NCBI GenBank assembly: GCA_017526725.1
Contig: JAFXRA010000170.1
Span: 1 to 16,878 of the forward strand
Length of the DNA: 16,878 nucleotides
DNA from: Candidatus Rifleibacteriota bacterium
GTDB lineage: Bacteria > Riflebacteria > Ozemobacteria > Ozemobacterales > Ozemobacteraceae
Direction of reading: 5' to 3'
Each line of letters begins with the position of its first letter. The stretch's first letter is position 1. The translations under genes were made by a program, and so were the position numbers. The notes under the pieces are model-generated. The model was given only the letters and a program-made list of their open reading frames with translations. It had not been told where the DNA came from and searched no databases. Shown in pieces: positions 1 to 5,583 of the stretch.

Positions 1-60
1 CGACTCGCTTGCCATCCTGGCGCTCGCATGAACTCTCAACATCCTGTTGGTCGTAAGTCA
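1..60. repeat. Pair of small hairpins with TCC loops at the left edge
   Basis: Two perfect short inverted repeats lie side by side: GCCA-TCC-TGGC (11-21) and CAACA-TCC-TGTTG (37-49). Both have the same 3-nt loop, and CGAC (1-4) can pair with GTCG (50-53) around them. The stretch is richer in G and C than the AT-rich leader that follows. No coding frame is apparent. It may be the end of a repeat unit cut by the window edge. It is not a copy of the hairpin-core repeat found further right, although the style (short stems, 3-4 nt loops) is alike. Confidence 0.45.
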
Positions 61-93
61 GACAAAAGCAATAATAATAATAAATATTTTTTC

Positions 94-120
94 TTGCTAT
101 GACAAAGAATAAATTATAAA
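94..120 (+). promoter_or_regulatory. Possible promoter for the AlbA_2 gene
   Basis: TTGCTA (94-99) and TATAAA (115-120) resemble -35 and -10 boxes, but the 15-nt spacer is short. It sits about 50 bases upstream of the ATG at 169, directly before the CAGTGTA repeats. Tentative. Confidence 0.35.
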
Positions 121-121
121 A

Positions 122-168
122 TGACAGTGTAAAATAATCAAAATTTGTCAGTGTAAAGGTCAGTGTAT
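122..168 (+). promoter_or_regulatory. Triple CAGTGTA direct repeat, possible operator
   Basis: The heptamer CAGTGTA occurs three times between the putative -10 box and the start codon: 125-131, 149-155 and 161-167. The spacings are 24 and 12 bases. The first two copies extend to CAGTGTAAA. A further CAGTGTA lies inside the gene at 1293-1299, and TAGTGTAAA overlaps the stop codon. Direct repeats over the transcription start of a gene with a C-terminal winged helix suggest autoregulation, which is inference. Confidence 0.4.
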
Positions 169-1488
169 ATGAATCTTGGAAAAGAAAATGAAGAAATAGA
201 ATTCAAGAAAAGCACTTCTGAAACAAAAGAAGGAATCCAATCAATTTGTTCCATGCTTAATAAAAACAAAAAGGGAAGTCTTTATTTCGGTGTAAAAAAC
301 AATGGAGAAGTAGTAGGGCAGCCAATAGGCAAAGACACCCTAAATAAACTGTCTAGAGATATAAGCATTAATATTGAACCTTCTTTTGTTTATTCCATTA
401 ACGAAAGAAAAAGTATAGACGGCAAGAGCTTTATAGAAGTTTCTTTTTCTGGTGAACAAACTCCTTATTCTGCCTATGGAAGATACTATATTAGGTTTCA
501 TGATGAAGACCGTCAGATGGATAACCAGATGCTTAGAAAATATTATTATGAAAATAATAATGATTATTCTGAATGGGAAAAATCAGATTCTGGCGTAAAC
601 ACTGCGAATATTGATGTTGATCTGCTGAGAAGACTTATTGATGAAGCCAACAGAATAAAAAGAATTAATTATAAGTTTAGCACAACAAAAGAAATGTTAG
701 GCAAATTAGGACTAATGTTTGATAAGACAAAGTTAAATAATGCTGGAAATGTTCTTTTTTCAAAGAATAGACCTGTTGTTTTAAAAATGGCTGTATTTGC
801 TGCTGAAACTAAACTTACAGTAATTGATTTAAATCGTTTTGAAGGAAATGTTTTTGAATGTATAGAGGAAGGTATTAATTATATTGCCAAAAATATTAAA
901 TGGGGAGCGGAGTTTAGCGGAAAATCAAGAAGAAATGAAATCCCTGAAATACCAATGGAAGCTGTTAGAGAAATAGTAGTCAATGCTTTCAGCCATGGAA
1001 ATTATCATTCAAGAACGAATTTTGAAATTGATATTTTTTCTGACAGGGTTGTTATTTATTCACCAGGACATTTTCCAAAACCATACAAACCAGAGAATTT
1101 TGCCTATGATAATTTAGAGCCTATTCCATTGAATAATATTATTTCAAATGTTTTATATAAAAATGGTTTAATTGAACAATTTTCAACAGGATTTGAAAGA
1201 GTTTTTACATTGTGTCATGAACAAAACATAAAATACGAATATGTTGAGACAAATGAAGGATTTAGGTTTATTTTCTATCGCAATACCAATAACAGTGTAA
1301 AGCTTTCTGTTACAGATAAAAAAATTCTTAATATTATAGAGAACAAAGAAAATTTAACTGCTGAACAGATGGCTAACAAGCTAGAAATTAATATTAGAAC
1401 CGTATATAGAAGCATTTCTAAGCTTACACAAAATAATATTATTCAAAGAATCGGTTCAGATAAGAATGGCTATTGGAAAATAGTGTAA
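169..1488 (+). CDS. AlbA_2 (Schlafen-type)/HATPase_c_4 putative DNA- or RNA-binding regulator
   Basis: This is a cytosolic protein of the family usually annotated as 'putative DNA-binding domain-containing protein' or 'ATP-binding protein'. With residues counted from an upstream GTG at 163, an N-terminal AlbA_2 domain spans about 10-120 (EIEFKKS near 11-17, then GSLYFGVKNNG at 38-48). A RecG-C-terminus-like HATPase_c_4 fold is marked by NAFSHGNY (274-281). A winged helix-turn-helix covers about 383-441. ATG 169 is preferred over GTG 163 because AAAGG at 155-159 lies 9 bases before it but only 3 before the GTG, giving 439 aa. No signal peptide or membrane segment is seen. The gene stands alone and is followed by a repeat block. 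Members are common in accessory regions and phage-defence neighbourhoods, but the function here is unproven. Confidence 0.85.
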   Translation: MNLGKENEEIEFKKSTSETKEGIQSICSMLNKNKKGSLYFGVKNNGEVVGQPIGKDTLNKLSRDISINIEPSFVYSINERKSIDGKSFIEVSFSGEQTPYSAYGRYYIRFHDEDRQMDNQMLRKYYYENNNDYSEWEKSDSGVNTANIDVDLLRRLIDEANRIKRINYKFSTTKEMLGKLGLMFDKTKLNNAGNVLFSKNRPVVLKMAVFAAETKLTVIDLNRFEGNVFECIEEGINYIAKNIKWGAEFSGKSRRNEIPEIPMEAVREIVVNAFSHGNYHSRTNFEIDIFSDRVVIYSPGHFPKPYKPENFAYDNLEPIPLNNIISNVLYKNGLIEQFSTGFERVFTLCHEQNIKYEYVETNEGFRFIFYRNTNNSVKLSVTDKKILNIIENKENLTAEQMANKLEINIRTVYRSISKLTQNNIIQRIGSDKNGYWKIV

Positions 1489-1526
1489 ACTTGATTGAAG
1501 AGTTCAAGGTTCGAATTGTTCAAGTT

Positions 1527-1569
1527 GTGTGACACTTCGTTGTGGGACGGCAACAGACGTTGTTTGTGG
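1527..1569 (+). repeat. Hairpin-core repeat, copy A (short form)
   Basis: This copy contains the conserved box GACACTTCGTTGTGGGAC (1531-1548) and a stem GGCAAC (1549-1554) facing GTTGTT (1559-1564) across loop AGAC. Two of the six pairs are G-T, which would pair as G-U in RNA. It ends with TGTGG. It lacks the TTACGC-type left box seen in copies B, C and D, and is preceded by GTT-units instead. Confidence 0.75.
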
Positions 1570-1574
1570 AAATT

Positions 1575-1646
1575 GTTATAAGAGTTGAAAGGGTCGGAAG
1601 GGTTGGAAGTGTTGGAAGAGTTGGAAGTGTTGGAAGGGTTAAAAGT
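1575..1646 (+). repeat. Tandem array of eight 9-bp units
   Basis: Eight contiguous 9-mers of the form GTTGGAAGK run without an indel. The middle four differ only at the ninth base; outer units are GTTATAAGA and GTTAAAAGT. The register continues into GTTACGC, the left box of core copy B, so array and core are physically joined. Confidence 0.9.
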
Positions 1647-1702
1647 GTTACGCTTCGCTGTGAGACACTTCGTTGTGGGACGACAGCTGACGCTGTCTGT
1701 GG
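1645..1702 (+). repeat. Hairpin-core repeat, copy B
   Basis: This is a full-length copy. It has a left box GTTACGC (1647-1653), the conserved box GACACTTCGTTGTGGGAC, stem GACAGC (1682-1687), loop TGAC, stem GCTGTC (1692-1697), then TGTGG. The 86 bases 1645-1730 match copy C (3365-3450) with five mismatches and no indel. The stem is perfect and differs in sequence from those of copies A, D and E. Confidence 0.85.
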
Positions 1703-1707
1703 TAATT

Positions 1708-1775
1708 GTTCGAATTGTTCAAGGTTCGAAGGGTTCGAATTGTTGGAGTTGTTAGAAGAGTTAGAATAGTTGATA
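1708..1775 (+). repeat. 9-bp GTT-unit array following copy B
   Basis: GTT recurs at 1708, 1717, 1724, 1733, 1742, 1751, 1760 and 1769. Every unit is 9 bp except the second, the 7-mer GTTCAAG. The same short unit occupies the same second position after copy C, and is also present in the reverse array beside copy E, so the irregularity is a conserved feature. Units drift from GTTCGAATT to GTTAGAATA away from the core. Confidence 0.85.
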
Positions 1776-1822
1776 TTCTTTATTCTTATATCTTATATCT
1801 CAAGTTATGGTCTTATATCTTA
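1774..1822. repeat. 7-bp-periodic AT-rich array
   Basis: About seven degenerate heptamers occur here, starting TATTCTT, TATTCTT, ATATCTT, ATATCTC. Read on the other strand they resemble the TATAAGA units at 3329-3342 on the far side of the ATPase gene. Degenerate, so less certain than the 9-bp arrays. Confidence 0.55.
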
Positions 1823-1950
1823 AATACTGTAGTTGGTTGTTAATGTTTCTTTTTAATAGTTTTGTTTTGAATATTTGACTAAATAAATAAAAAGAGTTAA
1901 TTTATTGAAAAGTTAAATCGCAAGCGTCGTAAGTTTTCAGTGAGAAAGAT

Positions 1951-3225
1951 ATGTTATTTGCAAGAAATCATTATTTACAACAAATTATAGATAGAATGTG
2001 GGACGGGCAAGTTAAAGTTATTACTGGAATACGAAGGTGTGGAAAATCAGTATTACTTTTCGAATTATTTAATAATTATCTTTTAAATAATAAAACTCCT
2101 TCTGAAAATATTATAAGAATAGAATTAGACAAAAGAAAAAATGCAAAATTCAGAAACCCAATAAGATTGTCAGAGTATATAGAGAATCTTGTCACTAATT
2201 CCAAAGGAAAATATTATGTTTTTATTGATGAGGTTCAGTATTGTAAAACAGTTCCCGATACAGAAGAAGCGAACGTTACAGTAAATATCTACGATATGCT
2301 TAACGAATTGAAGGGATACAAGAATCTAGATGTTTATGTCACCGGGAGCAATTCTAGAATGCTTAGTCGGGATATAGAAACGGAGTTTAGAGGTCGCGCT
2401 TCTCAAATACATATATTCCCATTAAGTTTCAAAGAGTTTCATAGTATTTATAATGGAGATGTTAAAGAGGATTTAGAGCTTTATATGCTTTATGGAGGGA
2501 TGCCACATCTTGTAAATCTAAAAAATAGCAATCAAAAAAAAGATTACCTTTCTTCACTGTTTGATGAAGTCTATTTAAAAGACATAATTGAACGTAACAG
2601 TCTAGGAAGACGTGACGTTCTAGAAGATATACTAGATTATTTAAGTTCATCTATTAGTTCATTGACTAATCCTAATAATATTACTAACTCGTTGAATAGC
2701 ATAAAACATTCAAATGTCAGTATTAATACTGTTACCAATTATTTAAAATATATTCAGGATTCTTTTCTGATAAATGAAGTAAAACGATATGATGTAAAAG
2801 GGAAAAGGTATTTTGATTATCCAAACAAATACTATTACACTGATGTGGGTTTAAGAAATGCTAGATTGAATTTTAGACAATTTGATTCTGGTCATATTAT
2901 GGAAAATATAATTTATAATGAGTTAATATTGAGAGGATATTCGGTTGATATAGGTATTGTAACCGATAGAAGAAATCAAAACAATGTCCAAAAGGAAATA
3001 GATTTTGTTGTTAATTTCGGGGATAAAAGAGTTTATATTCAATCATCTTACGAAATTAATAGTTTAGAAAAACAAAATAATGAACTAGATTCTCTAAGGT
3101 TAACTAAGGATTTCTTTAAAAAAATAATAATCCAAAATGATATTCCAGAAAGCTATTCAGATGAGTCAGGAATACTTCATTGTAAGCTGATAGATTTTCT
3201 CTTGAATGACTATATTCTTTTTTGA
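1951..3225 (+). CDS. AAA ATPase with C-terminal DUF4143 (nuclease-like) domain
   Basis: This 424-aa cytosolic P-loop ATPase belongs to the AAA_14/DUF4143 group, which is widespread in gut bacteria and archaea and has poorly defined function. Walker A is GIRRCGKS (26-33) and Walker B is VFIDE (90-94). A sensor-1-like Asn lies in TGSNSR (131-136) and arginines at 147-149 could act as a finger. The C-terminal half carries the DUF4143 signature, with E324, D351 (in KEIDFVV) and Q364 arranged like a PD-(D/E)xK nuclease core. I cannot say whether it is catalytic. The start has only a weak purine site (GAGAAAG, 1942-1948). The gene stands alone between two direct copies of the hairpin-core repeat and is visibly AT-richer than the scp region. 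Mobile or defence-related behaviour is possible but not shown. Confidence 0.88.
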   Translation: MLFARNHYLQQIIDRMWDGQVKVITGIRRCGKSVLLFELFNNYLLNNKTPSENIIRIELDKRKNAKFRNPIRLSEYIENLVTNSKGKYYVFIDEVQYCKTVPDTEEANVTVNIYDMLNELKGYKNLDVYVTGSNSRMLSRDIETEFRGRASQIHIFPLSFKEFHSIYNGDVKEDLELYMLYGGMPHLVNLKNSNQKKDYLSSLFDEVYLKDIIERNSLGRRDVLEDILDYLSSSISSLTNPNNITNSLNSIKHSNVSINTVTNYLKYIQDSFLINEVKRYDVKGKRYFDYPNKYYYTDVGLRNARLNFRQFDSGHIMENIIYNELILRGYSVDIGIVTDRRNQNNVQKEIDFVVNFGDKRVYIQSSYEINSLEKQNNELDSLRLTKDFFKKIIIQNDIPESYSDESGILHCKLIDFLLNDYILF

Positions 3226-3252
3226 ATTATCATAAAACTCTAAAAACATAGA

Positions 3253-3269
3253 GCCAAGCGAAGCTTGGC
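3253..3269. repeat. Perfect hairpin GCCAAGC-GAA-GCTTGGC
   Basis: A 7-bp perfect inverted repeat with a GAA loop, 27 bases after the ATPase stop codon. A second copy with a 6-bp core (5108-5122) also precedes a hairpin-core repeat. No T-run follows, so it is not a standard intrinsic terminator. Confidence 0.8.
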
Positions 3270-3272
3270 AAG

Positions 3273-3363
3273 GGAGAAGGGTATAGGGCGTAGGGAGAAT
3301 TGAAAACTGAAAACTGAAAGGTGAGAAATATAAGATATAAGATTGAAGATTGATGATTGAAGA
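3273..3363 (+). repeat. Array of about thirteen 7-bp units
   Basis: Thirteen consecutive heptamers can be laid out without an indel. They begin GGAGAAG, GGTATAG, GGCGTAG, GGAGAAT, pass through TGAAAAC twice and TATAAGA twice, and end TTGAAGA, TTGATGA, TTGAAGA. Neighbouring units are more alike than distant ones, as expected for drifting tandem duplication. It abuts core copy C directly. Confidence 0.75.
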
Positions 3364-3364
3364 A

Positions 3365-3422
3365 GTGTTACGCTGCGCTGTGGGATACTTCGTTGTGGGA
3401 CGACAGCTGACGCTGTCTGTGG
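3365..3422 (+). repeat. Hairpin-core repeat, copy C
   Basis: A full-length copy in the same orientation as copy B. The stem is GACAGC (3402-3407), TGAC loop, GCTGTC (3412-3417), and TGTGG follows. Three of the five differences from copy B fall in the left box region and two in the array to the right; the stem and the CTTCGTTGTGGGAC box are identical. Confidence 0.85.
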
Positions 3423-3427
3423 TAATT

Positions 3428-3479
3428 GTTCGAATCGTTCAAGGTTTGAATTGTTAGAATTGTTAAAATAGTTAAAATT
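3428..3479 (+). repeat. 9-bp GTT-unit array following copy C
   Basis: GTT-units begin at 3428, 3437, 3444, 3453, 3462 and 3471: five of 9 bp and one 7-bp unit, GTTCAAG, in second position as after copy B. Units become A-rich away from the core (GTTAAAATA, GTTAAAATT) and fade into the AT-rich kinase leader. Confidence 0.85.
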
Positions 3480-3521
3480 GCTAATTAAAAATCCATAAAA
3501 TTAGGCTTTTACTCAAAGTTG

Positions 3522-3530
3522 TGGTATAAA
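3522..3530 (+). promoter_or_regulatory. Probable extended -10 promoter of the kinase operon
   Basis: TGG directly before TATAAA (3525-3530) gives an extended -10 motif, 46 bases before the ATG. Only a poor -35 (TTAGGC, 3501-3506, 18-nt spacer) is present, which is usual for extended -10 promoters. It lies just beyond the 9-bp array. Confidence 0.5.
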
Positions 3531-3575
3531 ACTAGAAATAAAAAGTAAAACAGACAACTTAATTTCGGAGTTAAT

Positions 3576-4409
3576 ATGCCACAGAAGAAAATCGCACTAA
3601 TTAATGATATTACCGGCTTTGGAAGGTGTTCGGTTGCTGTTATGGCACCTATCGTATCGGCTATGAAGATTCAGGCGGTTCCAGTTCCAACAGCTATACT
3701 TTCGACTCATACACAGTTCCCAATATATTATTTTGATGATTATACAGAAAAAATGCCTGTTTACATTCAGACTTACAAAGATTTGAATCTGAATTTTGAT
3801 GCGATAGCTACGGGCTTTCTTGGCTCGGAAAAGCAGGTTGATATTGTAATAGATTTCATAAAGACTTTTCATAAAAACGGCTCTCTCGTGCTAGTTGACC
3901 CTGTAATGGGCGATTATGGCAAGTTATATAAGACTTACACTCCAGCTATGTGTAATAAAATGAAAGAATTGGTTCAATATGCTGAAATATTGACTCCGAA
4001 CTTGACTGAGCTCTGCACTTTGCTGGATATAGAATATCCAGAAGAAGGCAAGATTAGTTTAGAAAGACTTGACTCAATGTGTGAAAAGCTTGCAGAAAAA
4101 GGGCCAAAGCACATAGTAGTAACAGGAATTCCATTTAATAAAAAGCAGATTTTGAATTTTATATACAACAATGGTGAAGACTACCAGATTATAATGTCAG
4201 ATAAAATCGGTGATGACAGAAGCGGGACTGGTGATGTAGTCAGTTCCATTATCGCCGGAATGTATATGAATGGTCACACTTTATATGAATCAGCAAAAAA
4301 GGCGACAACTTTTGTTTCCAAGTGTATTCAGTATTGTGAAGATAACAAGGTTCCTAATCATTGGGGCCTTTGCTTTGAAATGTTTTTGAAAGATTTGATG
4401 GAGGATTAA
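3576..4409 (+). CDS. pdxK: Pyridoxamine/pyridoxal kinase (PdxK/PdxY-type, ribokinase fold)
   Basis: The 277-aa cytosolic product phosphorylates B6 vitamers at the 5' hydroxyl with ATP in pyridoxal-phosphate salvage. The N-terminus ALINDITGFGRCS followed by STHT matches the COG2240 family. DPVMGDYG lies mid-protein and the anion-hole/catalytic motif RSGTGD ends in D220. Length is normal for the family. The start is supported by GGAG (3567-3570) five bases before the ATG. The radical SAM gene begins three bases after the stop codon, so the two are almost certainly co-transcribed. No B6 transporter or synthesis gene is visible nearby. Substrate preference between pyridoxal, pyridoxamine and pyridoxine cannot be read from the sequence. 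Confidence 0.9.
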   Translation: MPQKKIALINDITGFGRCSVAVMAPIVSAMKIQAVPVPTAILSTHTQFPIYYFDDYTEKMPVYIQTYKDLNLNFDAIATGFLGSEKQVDIVIDFIKTFHKNGSLVLVDPVMGDYGKLYKTYTPAMCNKMKELVQYAEILTPNLTELCTLLDIEYPEEGKISLERLDSMCEKLAEKGPKHIVVTGIPFNKKQILNFIYNNGEDYQIIMSDKIGDDRSGTGDVVSSIIAGMYMNGHTLYESAKKATTFVSKCIQYCEDNKVPNHWGLCFEMFLKDLMED

Positions 4410-4412
4410 CAG

Positions 4413-5072
4413 ATGATTTTATATTACGTTTCTGGTAAAGAAGGGGAAGAAGGCTATCAGGACTTAGCAAAATGCGAAGATATCAGAGGCAAGAATGTCT
4501 ATGTTAATATGACCAACAAATGTCCTTGCAGTTGCACTTTCTGCTTGAGACAGACTAAGAAAATGTTTGAGAACAATACTTTGTGGCTTAAAGAAGGCGA
4601 ACCAAGTGTTCAGAGCGTTAAAGAGTTATTTTCAAAATATGATTTGAATCTTATAAACGAACTGGTTTTCTGCGGCTTTGGTGAGCCTTTGGAACGATTA
4701 TACGACATTTGCGAACTTATTGATTATTTGAGAAAGACATATCCAAATCTGAAAATCAGAGTAAATACTAATGGTTTGGCTAATCTTATCTATAATAAAG
4801 ATATTACGCCAGAATTAAAAAATAGATTCGATACAGTTTCCATCTCGTTAAATGCTCCGAATGCTGAAGAATATCTGGCTTTAACCCGTTCAAAGTTTGG
4901 GATACAATCTTATGAAGCAATAAAAGATTTTGCTGTTAAAGCTAAGAAATATGTTCCTAAAGTAGTTTTTACTGTTGTGGAAAAAGTGATGTCAGAAGAA
5001 AAAATCAAGCTTTGCCAGCAAATCTGTGCTGATTTAGGTGTAACTCTCAGAGTAAGACCCTTCGAGTCATAA
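4413..5072 (+). CDS. TatD-linked-type radical SAM protein
   Basis: This 219-aa cytosolic enzyme should bind a 4Fe-4S cluster through CPCSCTFC, a CxxxCxxC motif with C37, C41 and C44, and cleave S-adenosylmethionine. GFGEP is the glycine-rich SAM-contact motif. The small size, the NMTN segment just before the cluster motif and the LRVRPF end resemble the TatD-family-associated radical SAM group, whose reaction is unknown. No tatD gene lies in this window, so the usual partner is absent locally. The ATG is preceded by GGAGG (4400-4404) inside the kinase gene, 8 bases away, pointing to translational coupling. Codon use resembles that of the kinase. Assignment to radical SAM is firm; the subfamily is inferred. 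Confidence 0.85.
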   Translation: MILYYVSGKEGEEGYQDLAKCEDIRGKNVYVNMTNKCPCSCTFCLRQTKKMFENNTLWLKEGEPSVQSVKELFSKYDLNLINELVFCGFGEPLERLYDICELIDYLRKTYPNLKIRVNTNGLANLIYNKDITPELKNRFDTVSISLNAPNAEEYLALTRSKFGIQSYEAIKDFAVKAKKYVPKVVFTVVEKVMSEEKIKLCQQICADLGVTLRVRPFES

Positions 5073-5107
5073 TTCACCCGGCTTATAGATCATAGGCTAT
5101 CAACTCG

Positions 5108-5122
5108 CCAAGCGAAGCTTGG
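5108..5122. repeat. Hairpin CCAAGC-GAA-GCTTGG, second copy
   Basis: Same sequence as the hairpin at 3253-3269 but one base pair shorter. It sits 5 bases before core copy D, whereas the first copy stands about 95 bases before core copy C. A fragment GCCAAGC without its partner arm recurs at 5282-5288. Confidence 0.75.
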
Positions 5123-5127
5123 GGGAT

Positions 5128-5185
5128 ATGTTACGCTACGCTGTGTGACACTTCGTTGTGGGACAGCAACTGACGTTGCTTGTGG
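5128..5185 (+). repeat. Hairpin-core repeat, copy D
   Basis: The left box GTTACGC (5130-5136) and conserved GACACTTCGTTGTGGGAC are intact. The stem is AGCAAC (5165-5170), loop TGAC, GTTGCT (5175-5180). All six pairs form although three bases differ from the left arm of copies B and C, and each change is compensated in the right arm. TGTGG follows, then two 9-bp units, GTTGGAAGG and GTTAGAAGT (5191-5208). Confidence 0.85.
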
Positions 5186-5215
5186 GAAGAGTTGGAAGGG
5201 TTAGAAGTGATGCCC

Positions 5216-5269
5216 TAAATACCCCCTTTAATAAAGAGGGATGTCTACGGAGTAGACAGGGGGATTTTT
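5216..5269. repeat. Nested palindromic unit ending GGGGGATTTTT, possible terminator
   Basis: Outer CCCCC (5222-5226) can pair with GGGGG (5259-5263). Inside lie an imperfect stem around CTTT-AAT-AAAG (5226-5236) and a perfect 7-bp hairpin TGTCTAC-GGA-GTAGACA (5242-5258). The right side runs into TTTTT, so it could terminate transcription from the radical SAM gene about 150 bases upstream. The GAGGG at 5236-5240 competes for the CCCCC arm, giving alternative folds. It could equally be a small non-autonomous palindromic element. Confidence 0.55.
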
Positions 5270-5350
5270 GTGAACATTTCGCCAAGCAGTAGAAAGTTAA
5301 GTCAGAAGACTTGTAGTGAAACAAAAGACAATCCCCTTATCTCTCTTCTC

Positions 5351-5385
5351 TAATCTCTAATCTCTTATCTCTTATCTCTTATCTC
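5351..5385. repeat. Five tandem 7-bp units (TWATCTC)
   Basis: TAATCTC twice, then TTATCTC three times, without interruption. The preceding bases (TTATCTCTCTTCTC) look like decayed units. On the opposite strand the unit reads GAGATAA, close in type to the heptamers of repeat block 2. Confidence 0.9.
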
Positions 5386-5421
5386 TAAATTAAGGTCTCG
5401 CGTCTGCTGTCCGCTCTGTGT

Positions 5422-5502
5422 AGTCTACCCATTGTCATAAACGTATAGTTTTCAGGGCTGAAGCCCATACGCTATACTTTTTATGACCAATGTGTAGACT
5501 TA
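5422..5502. repeat. 80-bp foldback (long imperfect inverted repeat)
   Basis: The left arm (5422-5448) and right arm (5472-5502) are near-perfect reverse complements. AGTCTAC, CATT, GTCATAA and GTATAG pair with CTATAC, TTATGAC, AATG and GTAGACT, broken only by single-base bulges or mismatches. A small hairpin GGGCT-GA-AGCCC (5455-5466) caps the loop. No open frame or T-run is present. It looks like a MITE-type or structured-RNA element. I could not see a convincing target-site duplication. Confidence 0.75.
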
Positions 5503-5507
5503 AAGAA

Positions 5508-5581
5508 CCATTTGAACCTTGAACTATTCGAACGATTCTAACGATTATAACTATTCCAACAACTCTAACTATTATAACAAT
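5508..5581 (-). repeat. 9-bp GTT-unit array beside copy E, reverse orientation
   Basis: Read on the minus strand this is a run of GTT-units: GTTATAATA, GTTAGAGTT, GTTGGAATA, GTTATAATC, GTTAGAATC, GTTCGAATA, then the 7-mer GTTCAAG and GTTCAAATG. Here the short unit lies distal to the core rather than second, so the array order differs from copies B and C. Confidence 0.85.
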
Positions 5582-5583
5582 AT

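Larger units (their letters stand above)
1489..1950. repeat. Repeat block 1: hairpin-core copies A and B with 9-bp and 7-bp arrays
   Basis: I see no credible gene in this 462-base stretch. It holds GTT-units at 1502-1526, core copy A (1527-1569), eight 9-bp units (1575-1646), core copy B (1645-1702), a second 9-bp array (1708-1775), then a 7-bp-periodic stretch (about 1774-1822) and an AT-rich leader to the ATPase gene. The reading frame at 1542-1769 is a by-product of the 9-bp periodicity: three codons per unit give a monotonous R/S-V-G product. Confidence 0.85.
3226..3575. repeat. Repeat block 2: hairpin, 7-bp array, core copy C and 9-bp array
   Basis: This 350-base intergenic stretch contains no gene that I can support. 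In order it holds the GCCAAGC hairpin (3253-3269), a run of about thirteen 7-bp units (3273-3363), core copy C (3365-3422), a 9-bp array (3428-3479) and the promoter and ribosome-binding region of the kinase gene. Relative to block 1, the 7-bp stretch lies on the opposite side of the core and in opposite orientation. Confidence 0.85.

Noticed and set aside
1542..1769. 75-aa open frame on the plus strand
   Set aside because: Its product is a monotonous R/S-V-G repeat created by the 9-bp array (three codons per unit). It crosses two hairpin cores and has no ribosome-binding site.
1502..1775. Plasmid-type origin with iterons
   Set aside because: The 9-bp units recall iterons, but there is no replication initiator gene, no matching DnaA boxes were noticed, and the same arrays recur in three separate gaps.
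1951..3225. Toxin-antitoxin or restriction system made of the AlbA_2 gene and the ATPase gene
   Set aside because: The two genes are 462 bases apart with a repeat block between them and no sign of co-transcription. Neither shows methyltransferase or specificity domains.
1489..3575. CRISPR array
   Set aside because: The repeats are periodic at 7 or 9 bp with no spacers, and no cas genes are in the window.
4413..5072. 7-carboxy-7-deazaguanine synthase or pyruvate-formate-lyase activase identity
   Set aside because: The cluster motif is the common CxxxCxxC, but no queuosine or formate-lyase genes are nearby, and the start and end of the protein look like the TatD-linked group.
5136..5324. 62-aa open frame on the minus strand
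   Set aside because: It reads core copy D, its 9-bp tail and the palindrome backwards; there is no start signal and the composition follows the repeats.
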